Source: Mesorhizobium sp. NZP2298
GTDB taxonomy: Bacteria > Pseudomonadota > Alphaproteobacteria > Rhizobiales > Rhizobiaceae
Length of the DNA: 64,000 nucleotides
Assembly: GCF_013170825.1 (NCBI RefSeq)
Contig: NZ_CP033365.1
Coordinates: 3,980,001 to 4,044,000 of the forward strand
Direction: 5' to 3'
Shown: one piece after another, positions 1 to 8,232 of the stretch
Layout: the number at the start of each line of letters is the position of its first letter
Numbering within the stretch: position 1 is the first letter of the stretch
Made by a program: the position numbers and the translations under genes
Notes under the pieces: generated by a model
Told to the model about the DNA's origin: nothing
What the model saw: only the letters and a program-made list of their open reading frames with translations
Databases searched by the model: none

Positions 1-709
1 CTTCGTTGCCGATCGAAGCCAACTGTATCGGCTTTGCGGTGGAATCGGCCGAGGCCAGTGTGATGATCGGCTTTGCCGGTGTCGGCGCGGGCTTGGCCTG
101 CACGGCCGGCTGTTCGCCTGTGCGCGTGTTGACCAGTGGAGCGGGGGTTGCGGAAGCCGGCGTGGCACCGAACATCGAGGCCAGGAAGCCCCGTTTCTTC
201 GGCGCTTCTGCTTGCGGCATCTCGCCCGCCGTCACATAGACCGGATTGTTCATCGCCGGTGCCGCGGCAGGCTTCGGCGCCGTCACGTCGGCATCGGCGG
301 CGGCGATCTTCTGGGCGACCGCGTCGGTCTGCTGCGCCGTCTGGGTCGGCTGCTGCAGGGCCTGCGGCGTTTGTCCCGCGATCGTTTCAGCCCCGGCCGG
401 CGTTGTCAGTGGAAAGGCAGCCTCGGGCTTGGCGATCGGTACGTAAGCGACCGTTTCAGGAAGCGCCGTATCCCCCTCGCTCATCACGGTCGTCTGGGTG
501 ATCGTGGTCTGCGATGTCGAATCGGCGGTGGCGATGGGCTTGCCGGTGGCGGCCGCATTGATGTTCGAGGAGGAGGCATTGTAGCCAGGCATTCCGACCG
601 ACATTGTCGGGTCGCCGGCGGAGGTGCAGGAGGCCAGGAGCACGGAGCAAAGCGCTGCCACGATGGCGCGGCGTTCTCCCTTTGCGAGGCTCCATCCTGC
701 TGATTTCAA
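1..709 (-). CDS. Putative lipoprotein, N-terminal part (runs off window)
   Basis: The minus-strand frame is open from a TTG at 707-709 to the window edge, about 236 residues, so the 3' end is missing. A GAGGGGGAA ribosome-binding site lies at 717-725. A second in-frame TTG at 713-715 is closer to it, and the nearby ATG is out of frame, so a TTG start is likely. The N-terminus has basic residues, a hydrophobic stretch and a lipobox LLASC at residues 24-28, which predicts a lipid-anchored exported protein. The rest of the visible part is rich in Ala, Pro, Thr and Gln, apart from a basic patch reading KKRGFLASMFG. No catalytic domain is visible. Rhizobial cell-wall peptidases can begin this way, but nothing here proves it. 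Confidence 0.7.
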   Translation of the reverse strand, partial: MKSAGWSLAKGERRAIVAALCSVLLASCTSAGDPTMSVGMPGYNASSSNINAAATGKPIATADSTSQTTITQTTVMSEGDTALPETVAYVPIAKPEAAFPLTTPAGAETIAGQTPQALQQPTQTAQQTDAVAQKIAAADADVTAPKPAAAPAMNNPVYVTAGEMPQAEAPKKRGFLASMFGATPASATPAPLVNTRTGEQPAVQAKPAPTPAKPIITLASADSTAKPIQLASIGNE

Positions 710-931
710 AGTCAAATTCCCCCTCGATACCCGGTCGGTAAATCCTTGGCGCAGCACTGGCCGCCGCAGTCCAAGGTGACCTTTGTCTCCGATCCGGAAA
801 CGAGACCTGTGTCAAATCCGCAAGCTCGAAAGTATTTTTGCGGCGAATGCCGAATTACGACCGCTCGACGGTTGACGACACCATTTCGCCCGCTTTTGAC
901 AAGCCGTCAACTCACCAGACATTACAGTCCG

Positions 932-2767
932 TTACACACGCACCTTGACATAGGTACCGGGAGCATCCCCCAAGGTTTTCATATGTTTGCCTGGTTTGCG
1001 GGCAGGCACGCGGGTGTTGTCCTTGGCCTCTATCCAGCTTTGCCAGTGCGGCCACCAGGATCCCGGATGGTCGGTAGCCGTGGCTATCCACTGGTTGAAA
1101 TCGCCGATCGGCGCGCCGCCGGTCCAGTACTGGTACTTGTTGGATGCGGGCGGATTGACGACACCGGCTATGTGGCCGGATCCGGCCATCACATAGTCGA
1201 CCTTGCCGCCAAAATATTTCGAACCGAGGAAGACGGACAGCGCCGGCGCGATGTGATCTTCCTTCGAGGCAAGGTTGTAGATCGGAATGGTGACATCGCC
1301 GAGCGAGACCGTGCGGCCCGCCAATTCCATCGTGCCGCGCGAGAGGTTGTTCTCCAGATAGCAGTTGCGCAGGTAGAAGGAGTGGTTGGCCGCCGCCATG
1401 CGGGTCGAATCGGCATTCCAGTAGAGCAGGTCGAAGGGCAGGGGATCCTTGCCGCGCATGTAATTGTTGACGACATAGGGCCAGATCAGGTCACCGGAGC
1501 GCAGCATGTTGAAGGCGGTCGCCATCTTGGTGCCGTCGAGATAGCCCTTTTCATTCATCGACTTTTCCACCGCCGCGACCTGTTCCTCGTCGACGAACAC
1601 TTTCAGGTCGCCGGCATAGGTGAAGTCGACCTGGGTGGTGAAGAAGGTCGCCGACTTGATGCGGTCGTCGCCTTCGCTGGCCATCAGCGCCAATGCCGCC
1701 GCTAGCAGCGTGCCACCAACGCAGTAGCCGATCGCGTTGACGTCGCGCTCGCCGGTGGCCTTCTCGATCGTGTCGAGGCCGTATTGCAGGCCTTCCCTTA
1801 TATAGGCTTCCCAGTTCTTGGCGCCGTGGCGCTCGTCCGGATTGATCCAGGAGATGACGAAGACGGTATGGCCCTGCTCGATCGCCCAGCGGATGAAGGA
1901 TTTCTGCGGGTTGAGGTCTAGTATGTAGAACTTGTTGATCCAGGGCGGGCAGATCAGCAGCGGCCGTTTCAGCACCATCTCGGTGGCGGGATCATACTGG
2001 ATGATCTCAGCAATATCGCTGCGGCCAACCACCTTACCGGGCGTGGTGGCGATGTTGCGGCCGATCTCAAAGGGCGAATAGTCGGCCTGGCGCAGTTTCA
2101 GGTCGCCCTTGCCGGCGGCGATGTCCTCGGCAAGCATCTTCATGCCGCGCACCAGATTCTCGCCGTTGGAGGCGATGGTTTCGCGAAACAGTTCCGGATT
2201 GGTCAGGATGAAATTCGACGGCGAGATGGCGTTGGACACCTGCTTGACGTAGAAGCTCGCCTTGTGGCGGGTGTGCTCGTCCAGACCTTCGGCGTGCTCG
2301 ACCAGTTCGGACGCCCAGCGCGAGGTGACGAGATAGGCCTGCTTGAGAAAATCGAAGAAGGCGTTGCGGCCCCATTCCGGATCCTGGAAGCGCTTGTCGC
2401 CGCGCTCCGGCTTGACGGCATCGTCGGTACCCTCGGCGCTGGCGCTGACACGCTGGATGGCGTTCGCCCAGACGGTCATATAGCCGGCGAACAGCCGCGT
2501 CTGCGCTTCGAGCGCGCGCTGCGGGTCGGCAAGCCAGTATTCGCTGAGCTTGGAGAAGGTCTTGACCATGTCGACGACCGGTTCGGCGACGTGGTCGCGC
2601 ACCTCGCCTTTTTCGCGCGGCTCGGCCCAGGCGGATGCCGCCTTGCCGGCCTGCTCGACCATGCGCGCCATGTTCAACGCGAAGCGTTCCGGATCCTTCA
2701 CCAGATATTGCTCGACGGTCGAAGGCTCGTCATCTTCCGTTTTGCCCGAATCGGGTGTTTTGGACAT
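932..2767 (-). CDS. phaC: Class I poly(3-hydroxyalkanoate) synthase
   Basis: PhaC polymerises (R)-3-hydroxyacyl-CoA into the storage polyester PHA/PHB at the granule surface. The predicted 611-residue protein has the N-terminal PhaC domain followed by an alpha/beta hydrolase fold. The lipase-like box GYCVGG carries the catalytic Cys at about residue 349. The Asp (SKEDHIAP) and His (GSGHIAG) of the triad follow near residues 510 and 540. Length and motifs fit class I synthases, which act without PhaE or PhaR. The frame opens 22 codons upstream at 2833, but the ATG at 2765-2767 has a GGGAGG about 13 bases upstream and gives the usual MSK-type N-terminus. It is transcribed away from the small lipoprotein gene at 2866 and shares a 98-base intergenic region with it. 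No phaA, phaB or phasin gene is adjacent. Confidence 0.96.
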   Translation of the reverse strand: MSKTPDSGKTEDDEPSTVEQYLVKDPERFALNMARMVEQAGKAASAWAEPREKGEVRDHVAEPVVDMVKTFSKLSEYWLADPQRALEAQTRLFAGYMTVWANAIQRVSASAEGTDDAVKPERGDKRFQDPEWGRNAFFDFLKQAYLVTSRWASELVEHAEGLDEHTRHKASFYVKQVSNAISPSNFILTNPELFRETIASNGENLVRGMKMLAEDIAAGKGDLKLRQADYSPFEIGRNIATTPGKVVGRSDIAEIIQYDPATEMVLKRPLLICPPWINKFYILDLNPQKSFIRWAIEQGHTVFVISWINPDERHGAKNWEAYIREGLQYGLDTIEKATGERDVNAIGYCVGGTLLAAALALMASEGDDRIKSATFFTTQVDFTYAGDLKVFVDEEQVAAVEKSMNEKGYLDGTKMATAFNMLRSGDLIWPYVVNNYMRGKDPLPFDLLYWNADSTRMAAANHSFYLRNCYLENNLSRGTMELAGRTVSLGDVTIPIYNLASKEDHIAPALSVFLGSKYFGGKVDYVMAGSGHIAGVVNPPASNKYQYWTGGAPIGDFNQWIATATDHPGSWWPHWQSWIEAKDNTRVPARKPGKHMKTLGDAPGTYVKVRV

Positions 2768-2865
2768 GGTTCGCGGGGTTCCTCCCGAAGCGTTTTCTTG
2801 ACATATTAACATGGGACATCCGACAGGGTCCAATCTCGCTCTACCTCGGCTGCCAAGGAAACAAT

Positions 2866-3258
2866 ATGACGATTAATATTGGCGAGACTGTTTTTTTTGG
2901 TGCCGCAGGCTTTTGCCGCATCGGCGTGGCGATCCTCTTTGTGGGGATCGCCGGATGTTCGAGCACGAATACAGGCGGTCCGGTGCCGATGGCCGAGAAT
3001 GCCGGGCCGAAGGATACAGGCACCTTTCCGAACCTGAACATCCCGCCGCAAGTGGCGAACAAGCAGTTCACCGAGGCCGAGCGGAACGCCAAGCTCGCCG
3101 AACTCAAGGCCGACAAGAGCGGGCAGGGTGCCAAAAGCGGCGGCGGCTCCGTCACCGATCAAGCGGCGCTGACGGATCTGGCCAAGAAGCACGGCCCCCA
3201 GACGCTAAAGCAGATCGAAGGCAAATGCGATCCCGCCCTCGACCCTACCTGCAAATGA
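2866..3258 (+). CDS. Small lipoprotein of unknown function
   Basis: This 130-residue protein begins at an ATG with AAGGAA six bases upstream. Residues 1-30 form a signal sequence ending in a lipobox-like VGIAGC, so a lipid-anchored exported protein is predicted. The mature part is hydrophilic, with a Lys/Glu/Ala-rich segment (about 65-85) and a Gly/Ser patch, and ends in a region with two cysteines (KCDPALDPTC) that could pair. The longer open frame upstream overlaps the phaC promoter region and lacks a ribosome-binding site. No known domain was recognised. It lies 44 bases before alaC on the same strand and may be cotranscribed with it. Confidence 0.75.
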   Translation: MTINIGETVFFGAAGFCRIGVAILFVGIAGCSSTNTGGPVPMAENAGPKDTGTFPNLNIPPQVANKQFTEAERNAKLAELKADKSGQGAKSGGGSVTDQAALTDLAKKHGPQTLKQIEGKCDPALDPTCK

Positions 3259-3302
3259 GTATATAGCGCGCGCCCAATACCCCTTTGCTGTCTGGAACCG
3301 CC

Positions 3303-4520
3303 ATGGAAGAGTTTCACAAGGTCCGTCGCCTTCCGCCCTACGTTTTCGAGCAGGTCAACCGGCTCAAGGCCAGCGCGCGTTCGCGCGGCGCCGATATCAT
3401 CGACCTTGGCATGGGCAATCCGGACCTGCCGACGCCGAAGGCCATCGTCGACAAATTGTGCGAAGTCGTGCGCGATCCGCGCACGCATCGCTATTCCTCC
3501 TCGCGCGGCATTCCGGGGCTGCGCCGCGCCCAGGCCGCCTATTATCAGCGCCGCTTCGGCGTGAAGCTTAATCCCGACACGCAAGTGGTTGCCACGCTCG
3601 GCTCGAAGGAAGGCTTCGCCAACATGGCGCAGGCGATCACCGCGCCCGGCGACGTCATCCTGTGCCCCAATCCGACCTATCCGATCCACGCTTTCGGCTT
3701 CATCATGTCGGGCGGCGTCATCCGTTCGCTGCAGGTCGAGCCCGATGACGGCTTCATTCCGGCCGTCGAGCGGGGTATTCGCCATTCGATCCCGAAGCCG
3801 CTGGCCTTGATCCTCAACTATCCGTCGAACCCGACGGCGCTGGTCGCTTCGCTCGATTTCTACAAGGACGTGGTGGCGTTCGCGAAGAAGAACGACATCA
3901 TCATCCTGTCCGACCTTGCCTATTCGGAGATCTATTTCGACGGCAATCCGCCGCCTTCGGTGCTGCAGGTTCCGGGCGCCATCGACGTCTGCGTCGAATT
4001 CACCTCGATGTCGAAGACTTTCTCCATGCCCGGCTGGCGCATGGGCTTTGCCGTCGGCAATGAACGGCTGATCTCGGCGCTGACCCGGGTGAAATCCTAT
4101 CTCGACTACGGCGCCTTCACGCCGATCCAGGTGGCGGCCGCCCATGCGCTCAATGGCGACGGCGCCGATATCGCCGAGGTGCGCGACATCTACCACAAGC
4201 GTCGTGACGTGATGGTCGATGCGTTCGGCCGCGCCGGTTGGGATATTCCCGCCCCGGCGGCCTCGATGTTCGCCTGGGCGCCGATCCCGGAGCCATTCCG
4301 TCATCTCGGCTCTCTCGAATTCTCCAAGCTGCTTATCGAGCACGCCGACGTGGCGGTGGCGCCCGGTATCGGCTTCGGCGAACATGGCGACGATTTCGTG
4401 CGCGTGGCGCTGGTCGAGAACGAGCACCGGATCCGCCAGGCGGCGCGCAACATCAAGCGCTTCCTGTCGACCAGCGCCAAGCAGCCCAACAACGTGGTGC
4501 CGCTCTCCGCCCACCGGTAA
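3303..4520 (+). CDS. alaC: Alanine/diaminopimelate-type class I aminotransferase
   Basis: This 405-residue PLP enzyme closely resembles E. coli AlaC, which makes alanine from pyruvate and glutamate. Close homologues are often annotated LL-diaminopimelate aminotransferase. Visible motifs are the RLPPYVF opening, SSRGIPGLR near residue 67, the SNPTA substrate/PLP region near 175, the Schiff-base lysine in SMSKTFSMPGW at residue 238, and a C-terminal VAPGIGFG segment. The ATG at 3303 is preferred over the TTG at 3285 because homologues start with a short acidic or basic lead before the RLPPY motif. It lies 36 bases upstream of hom on the same strand, an arrangement common in rhizobia that suggests coexpression in amino-acid synthesis. 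The exact amino donor cannot be read from sequence. Confidence 0.93.
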   Translation: MEEFHKVRRLPPYVFEQVNRLKASARSRGADIIDLGMGNPDLPTPKAIVDKLCEVVRDPRTHRYSSSRGIPGLRRAQAAYYQRRFGVKLNPDTQVVATLGSKEGFANMAQAITAPGDVILCPNPTYPIHAFGFIMSGGVIRSLQVEPDDGFIPAVERGIRHSIPKPLALILNYPSNPTALVASLDFYKDVVAFAKKNDIIILSDLAYSEIYFDGNPPPSVLQVPGAIDVCVEFTSMSKTFSMPGWRMGFAVGNERLISALTRVKSYLDYGAFTPIQVAAAHALNGDGADIAEVRDIYHKRRDVMVDAFGRAGWDIPAPAASMFAWAPIPEPFRHLGSLEFSKLLIEHADVAVAPGIGFGEHGDDFVRVALVENEHRIRQAARNIKRFLSTSAKQPNNVVPLSAHR

Positions 4521-4556
4521 GCAAAATTCGATCTGATTTGAGGGACGTCGCCTTCC

Positions 4557-5870
4557 ATGGCTGAAGCACTGCGTGTTGGAATTGCCGGCCTCGGTACGGT
4601 CGGTGCATCGGTGGCACGTGTGCTGCGCGACAAGGCAGCGGAACTGACCCGGCAATGCGGGCGCGACATCATCGTCGCAGCGGTTTCGGCGCGCGACCCG
4701 AAGCGCGACCGTGGCATCGATGTCCGTTCCGCAAAATGGTTCGACGATCCGGTGAAGATGGCGCAGACAGCCGAGATCGACGTGTTCATCGAATTGATCG
4801 GCGGCGACGAGGGGCCGGCACGTCTGTCGGTGAAGGCGGCGCTCGAAGCCGGCCGCCATGTCGTCACCGCCAACAAGGCCCTGCTCGCCAAGCATGGCGT
4901 GGCGCTGGCCGAGATCGCCGAGAAGAAGGGCGTGCTGCTCAACTACGAGGCGGCGGTGGCGGGCGGCATTCCCGTCATCAAGACGATGCGCGAGGCGATG
5001 GCCGGCAACTCGGTCACCCGCGTGTTCGGCATTCTCAACGGCACCTGCAACTACATCCTGACCCGCATGGAGGCCGAGGGCATATCGTTCGATGCCTGCC
5101 TGAAGGATGCGCAGCGGCTGGGTTACGCCGAGGCCGATCCGACCTTCGACATCGAAGGCCATGACACCGCGCACAAGCTGTCGATCCTGACCAGCCTTGC
5201 CTTCGGCACCAAGATCGCCGCCAGCGACATCTATATGGAAGGCATCTCCAACATCACCCAGGCCGACATCCGTGCCGCCGGCGACCTCGGCTACAGGATC
5301 AAGCTGCTGGGCGTTGCCCAGCGCACCGAAAGCGGGATCGAGCAGCGCGTGCATCCGACCATGGTGCCGACCGCCTCCGTCATCGCGCAGGTGCATGGCG
5401 TCACCAACGCGGTGGCGATCGAAACCGACATCCTCGGCGAACTGCTGCTTTCAGGCCCCGGCGCCGGCGGCAACGCCACCGCGTCGGCCGTCATCGGCGA
5501 CATCGCCGACATCGCCAAGAGCCGGCCGGGCTTCCAGCATGGCCCGGTCTTCGGTCGGCCGGCAAAGGAGTTGAGGCCCTACAAGAAGGCGCAGATGCGC
5601 AGCCATGCCGGCGGCTATTTCATCCGGCTGACCGTGCATGACCGCATCGGCGTGTTCGCCGCGATCGCCAAACGCATGGCCGACAACGATATTTCGCTGG
5701 AATCGATCGTCCAGCATGCGGTCAGCGGCGAGGCTGCGGCACAGAAGACGGTGATCCTCGTCACCCACGAGACCACCGAGGCCGCCGTGCGCAAGGCCGT
5801 CGACGGCATCACCAAGGACGGTCACCTGACCGACAAGCCGCAGGTCATCCGCATCGAGCGGGCAGGGTAG
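4557..5870 (+). CDS. hom: Homoserine dehydrogenase
   Basis: The enzyme reduces aspartate semialdehyde to homoserine, the branch point to threonine and methionine. The 437-residue protein has an N-terminal NAD(P)-binding fold (GLGTVG at residues 11-16), the central catalytic domain with the family signature around GGIPVI and ILNGTCNYIL (residues 140-170), and a C-terminal ACT domain from about residue 350 (YFIRLTVHDRIGVFA). This is the usual monofunctional form with threonine-sensing ACT, with no fused aspartokinase. It follows alaC directly on the same strand and probably shares its transcript. The start ATG at 4557 has weak Shine-Dalgarno material (GAGGGACG) about 10 bases upstream. Confidence 0.97.
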   Translation: MAEALRVGIAGLGTVGASVARVLRDKAAELTRQCGRDIIVAAVSARDPKRDRGIDVRSAKWFDDPVKMAQTAEIDVFIELIGGDEGPARLSVKAALEAGRHVVTANKALLAKHGVALAEIAEKKGVLLNYEAAVAGGIPVIKTMREAMAGNSVTRVFGILNGTCNYILTRMEAEGISFDACLKDAQRLGYAEADPTFDIEGHDTAHKLSILTSLAFGTKIAASDIYMEGISNITQADIRAAGDLGYRIKLLGVAQRTESGIEQRVHPTMVPTASVIAQVHGVTNAVAIETDILGELLLSGPGAGGNATASAVIGDIADIAKSRPGFQHGPVFGRPAKELRPYKKAQMRSHAGGYFIRLTVHDRIGVFAAIAKRMADNDISLESIVQHAVSGEAAAQKTVILVTHETTEAAVRKAVDGITKDGHLTDKPQVIRIERAG

Positions 5871-5959
5871 CTTCGCCCCCACCGTCGATCAGCCGGGATC
5901 AACCGGAACGAATCCGTGCCGGCGCCGTTCTCTTGGTCAGCAACCAAGGGAGCCGCTCC

Positions 5960-6319
5960 ATGGCCGATACCAACAAATCCGACACCCCTCACATCGACGA
6001 CATCCAGAAAACGCTGGAAAAGCAGATCGCCGAACTGCGCAAGGAGATCACCAAGATCAACAAGAGTATTTCGGCGCGGGGCGCGGAAATGCTCGACGAT
6101 GCCAGCGAGCAGGCTTCGGATTTCTACGAGACGGCCGCGGCGCGTGCTTCACGCACGGCACAGCAATTGCGCACTCAGGCCCAGGCGGTTTCGGAAGTGG
6201 CGCGCGAAAACCCTGGCACCACGACCGCATTGGTCGGCGTGATCGGTCTGCTCGGCTTTCTGGCCGGTATTGCGGTCGGCCAGTCGTTGAACAACGACAC
6301 CTCGCGCCGCTGGTATTGA
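5960..6319 (+). CDS. DUF883/ElaB-YqjD-like membrane-anchored protein
   Basis: This 119-residue protein has an N-terminal amphipathic, probably coiled-coil region (residues 12-90, rich in Lys, Glu, Gln and Ala) and one C-terminal membrane segment of glycine-rich type (about residues 87-110). It ends in a short charged tail with RRW near the C-terminus. This is the layout of the DUF883 family, whose E. coli members ElaB and YqjD are stress-induced inner-membrane proteins that bind ribosomes. The ATG is preceded by CAAGGGAG about 7 bases upstream. It lies between hom and a second small membrane protein and may act in envelope stress, which is inferred from the family only. Confidence 0.82.
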   Translation: MADTNKSDTPHIDDIQKTLEKQIAELRKEITKINKSISARGAEMLDDASEQASDFYETAAARASRTAQQLRTQAQAVSEVARENPGTTTALVGVIGLLGFLAGIAVGQSLNNDTSRRWY

Positions 6320-6390
6320 CCGCGTCGACATCGAGCCGGCGTTGCCGGTTCGTTTCGCGGTTTCTCAGGTAATCATTTTAGGAGGGCACC

Positions 6391-6558
6391 ATGGCTTCAT
6401 CCGTGCTGATCGGCATTCTGATCACATTTCTCGTCATCATCCTTGTTCTTTATCTGGTGCAGCGCCTGCCTCTCGATGCCCGGATGCGGCAGATCGTGCA
6501 GATCATCGTCATCATCATCGGCATCATTTCGCTGCTCAAATACCTCGCGGTTTTCTAG
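6391..6558 (+). CDS. 55-residue two-helix membrane protein
   Basis: This short gene has a strong AGGAGGG ribosome-binding site a few bases before its ATG. The 55-residue product is almost wholly membrane: helix 1 covers about residues 5-23, a short basic/acidic turn (QRLPLDARMRQ) follows, and helix 2 covers about residues 34-53 and is rich in isoleucine. It resembles the small two-helix proteins called Thivi_2564 family, with modest certainty. It follows the DUF883 gene by 71 bases and is followed by a strong hairpin at 6592, so the two small membrane genes probably form one short transcription unit. Confidence 0.72.
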   Translation: MASSVLIGILITFLVIILVLYLVQRLPLDARMRQIVQIIVIIIGIISLLKYLAVF

Positions 6559-6591
6559 ATCCCGGCGTTGTCTCTTTGCGTCCTCAAGCGC

Positions 6592-6615
6592 GGCCCGGCT
6601 GTTCCCAGCCGGGCC
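6592..6615 (+). terminator. Perfect 10-bp GC hairpin, likely terminator
   Basis: Arms GGCCCGGCTG and CAGCCGGGCC pair perfectly across a four-base TTCC loop, 34 bases after the stop of the small membrane gene. There is no long T run after the stem (CCAATCTTG), so it would be a weak intrinsic terminator or an mRNA-stabilising stem. Confidence 0.55.
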
Positions 6616-6760
6616 CCAATCTTGTTCGGAATAAGGTTCAATCGATTGATATTGCTTATCTTTCGATAAAACTCGCGGCAGGTCTTGCCGTTGTCATGCT
6701 CGTTTGACAAAACAAGCCCGGCTCCGGCGGGAGGTGGCATGCAAACGAGGATCTGCCGAA

Positions 6761-7744
6761 ATGAATGTGGCCCAGAACATTGTCGCCGGACTTGACCGGA
6801 TACTCACCATGGAACTGGTGCGCGTCACCGAAAGGGCCGCGGTCGCGGCCGCCAGGCTGCGTGGGCGCGGCGACGAGAAGGCGGCAGACCAGGTCGCTGT
6901 CGACGCCATGCGCCAGGAGCTCAACCGTCTTGCCATCAAGGGCACTGTGGTGATCGGCGAGGGAGAACGGGACGAGGCGCCGATGCTCTATATCGGCGAG
7001 GAGGTCGGCACCGGCAAAGGCCCGGCCGTCGATATCGCCCTTGATCCGCTTGAGGGTACGACGATCTGCGCCAAGAACCTTCCGAACGCGCTTGCCGTCA
7101 TCGCGATCGCCGAGAAGGGTAGTCTGCTGTTCGCGCCCGACGTCTATATGGACAAGATCGCCATTGGTCCGGGTTATGCCGAAGGCGTCATCGATCTCGA
7201 TGCATCGCCGGCCGAAAACATTGCCAGCCTGGCCCGGGCCAAGGGCGTCGCGGTGTCCGACATCACCACCTGCATCCTCGACCGGCCGCGCCACGCCAAG
7301 CTGATCGACGCCGTGCGTGCCACGGGTGCCGCGATCCGGCTGATCGGTGACGGCGATGTCGCCGGCGTCATCCACACCACTGATCCGGACGAAACCGGTA
7401 TCGATATCTATCTCGGCACGGGGGGCGCGCCCGAGGGCGTGCTGGCAGCGGCCGCACTGCGCTGCACCGGCGGCCAGATGCAGGGCCGGCTGATCCTCGA
7501 TACTCCGGAGAAGGTCGCCCGCGCGGCGAAGATGGGCATTTCCGATCCGAAGCGGATCTACCATGCCGAAGACATGGCGCGCGGCGATGTGCTGTTCGCG
7601 GCCACCGGCGTGACCGACGGCAATATGCTGGCCGGCGTCAAGTTCGGCGGCACATACATCACCACGCATACGATCGTCTTGCGCTCGTCGTCGCGAACCG
7701 TGCGGGAGATCAAGGCCCGGCACCAGGATCTGGATAAGTTCTAG
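6761..7744 (+). CDS. glpX: Class II fructose-1,6-bisphosphatase
   Basis: GlpX hydrolyses fructose-1,6-bisphosphate to fructose-6-phosphate in gluconeogenesis and uses divalent metal. The 327-residue protein is full length for the family. It shows IGEGERDEAPM at residues 65-75 and the metal-binding DPLEGT at 95-100, followed by GTGGAPEGV and the typical C-terminal half. The ATG at 6761 matches the usual MNVAQNIVAG-like start. The open frame extends 19 codons upstream, but that part is not conserved-looking. GAGG lies 10 bases upstream. Its position between hom and recJ is a common rhizobial arrangement. Confidence 0.96.
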   Translation: MNVAQNIVAGLDRILTMELVRVTERAAVAAARLRGRGDEKAADQVAVDAMRQELNRLAIKGTVVIGEGERDEAPMLYIGEEVGTGKGPAVDIALDPLEGTTICAKNLPNALAVIAIAEKGSLLFAPDVYMDKIAIGPGYAEGVIDLDASPAENIASLARAKGVAVSDITTCILDRPRHAKLIDAVRATGAAIRLIGDGDVAGVIHTTDPDETGIDIYLGTGGAPEGVLAAAALRCTGGQMQGRLILDTPEKVARAAKMGISDPKRIYHAEDMARGDVLFAATGVTDGNMLAGVKFGGTYITTHTIVLRSSSRTVREIKARHQDLDKF

Positions 7745-7817
7745 ACCGGCTTGCGAGGGCGGATCGCAGTTGTTAGCCATTGGCTACATCCGAACCCTGG
7801 CCACGCAAGGACCGACG

Positions 7818-8042
7818 ATGAAAGTGTTCGACTGGCACGGGGATCCGATTTCGCGTGCCACGCCCATCACGAAGTCCTACCGCAACACCCAGAATGTGCG
7901 CCGCTTTTTCATCCGCGAATGCGGCGATACGTTCAGGTTCGATCGGCCTTTCATGGCCTGGCTCAAGAACGATCGGGAAAAGACAATGGGGGATGCAGCC
8001 GAGGAATGGGTCCGACGCCAGGCTGAAAAGCGGAAAGCGTAG
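7818..8042 (+). CDS. DUF6434 small protein
   Basis: This 74-residue basic, soluble protein begins at an ATG 73 bases after glpX. The sequence has the pattern of DUF6434: a W-H-G opening, ITKSYRNTQNVRRFF near residues 17-31, a GDTFRFDRPFMAWLK segment, and GDAAEEWVRR near the C-terminus. The domain is often found fused to or near SAP-like DNA-binding modules, but here it stands alone. No function is established. The Arg/Lys-rich composition would suit nucleic-acid binding, which is only inference. Confidence 0.78.
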   Translation: MKVFDWHGDPISRATPITKSYRNTQNVRRFFIRECGDTFRFDRPFMAWLKNDREKTMGDAAEEWVRRQAEKRKA

Positions 8043-8116
8043 TTATTCTTGAATTCTCCCGCGACGCCTACCGCCACGAACCGCATGGCTTTGCCCGCCT
8101 TTGGCCTTAAAGCCCG

Positions 8117-8201
8117 TCGCGTTCACGCGACGCTCCTTAGGCCGTTGTTTGTGCATGTCGTCATCCCAAAACCGCTGCACACTTTTGGGCGACATGCATT
8201 A
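8117..8201. repeat. Dispersed palindromic repeat, copy A
   Basis: This is one of three copies in the window (others at 43324 and 45515). Shared parts in order are a CGCGACGC-TTAG lead, a T-rich GTTTG stretch, then a hairpin. In the hairpin, outer arms GCATGTCG (8153-8160) and CGACATGC (8190-8197) enclose inner arms CCCAAAA and TTTTGGG around the loop CCGCTGCACAC. Both arm pairs are perfect in this copy. It lies between the DUF6434 gene and recJ, and its right arm supplies an ATG that can mislead start calling for recJ. Confidence 0.85.
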
Positions 8202-8232
8202 TCCTGCGGCCAATTATGAGTTGGCAAAGCGC

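Noticed and set aside
2798..2803. TTGACA box between phaC and the small lipoprotein gene
   Set aside because: No matching -10 element was found 16-18 bases downstream.
3159..5396. 745-codon open frame on the minus strand
   Set aside because: It is antisense to alaC and hom and rich in Arg/His/Gly without domain motifs, so it is a GC-rich shadow frame.
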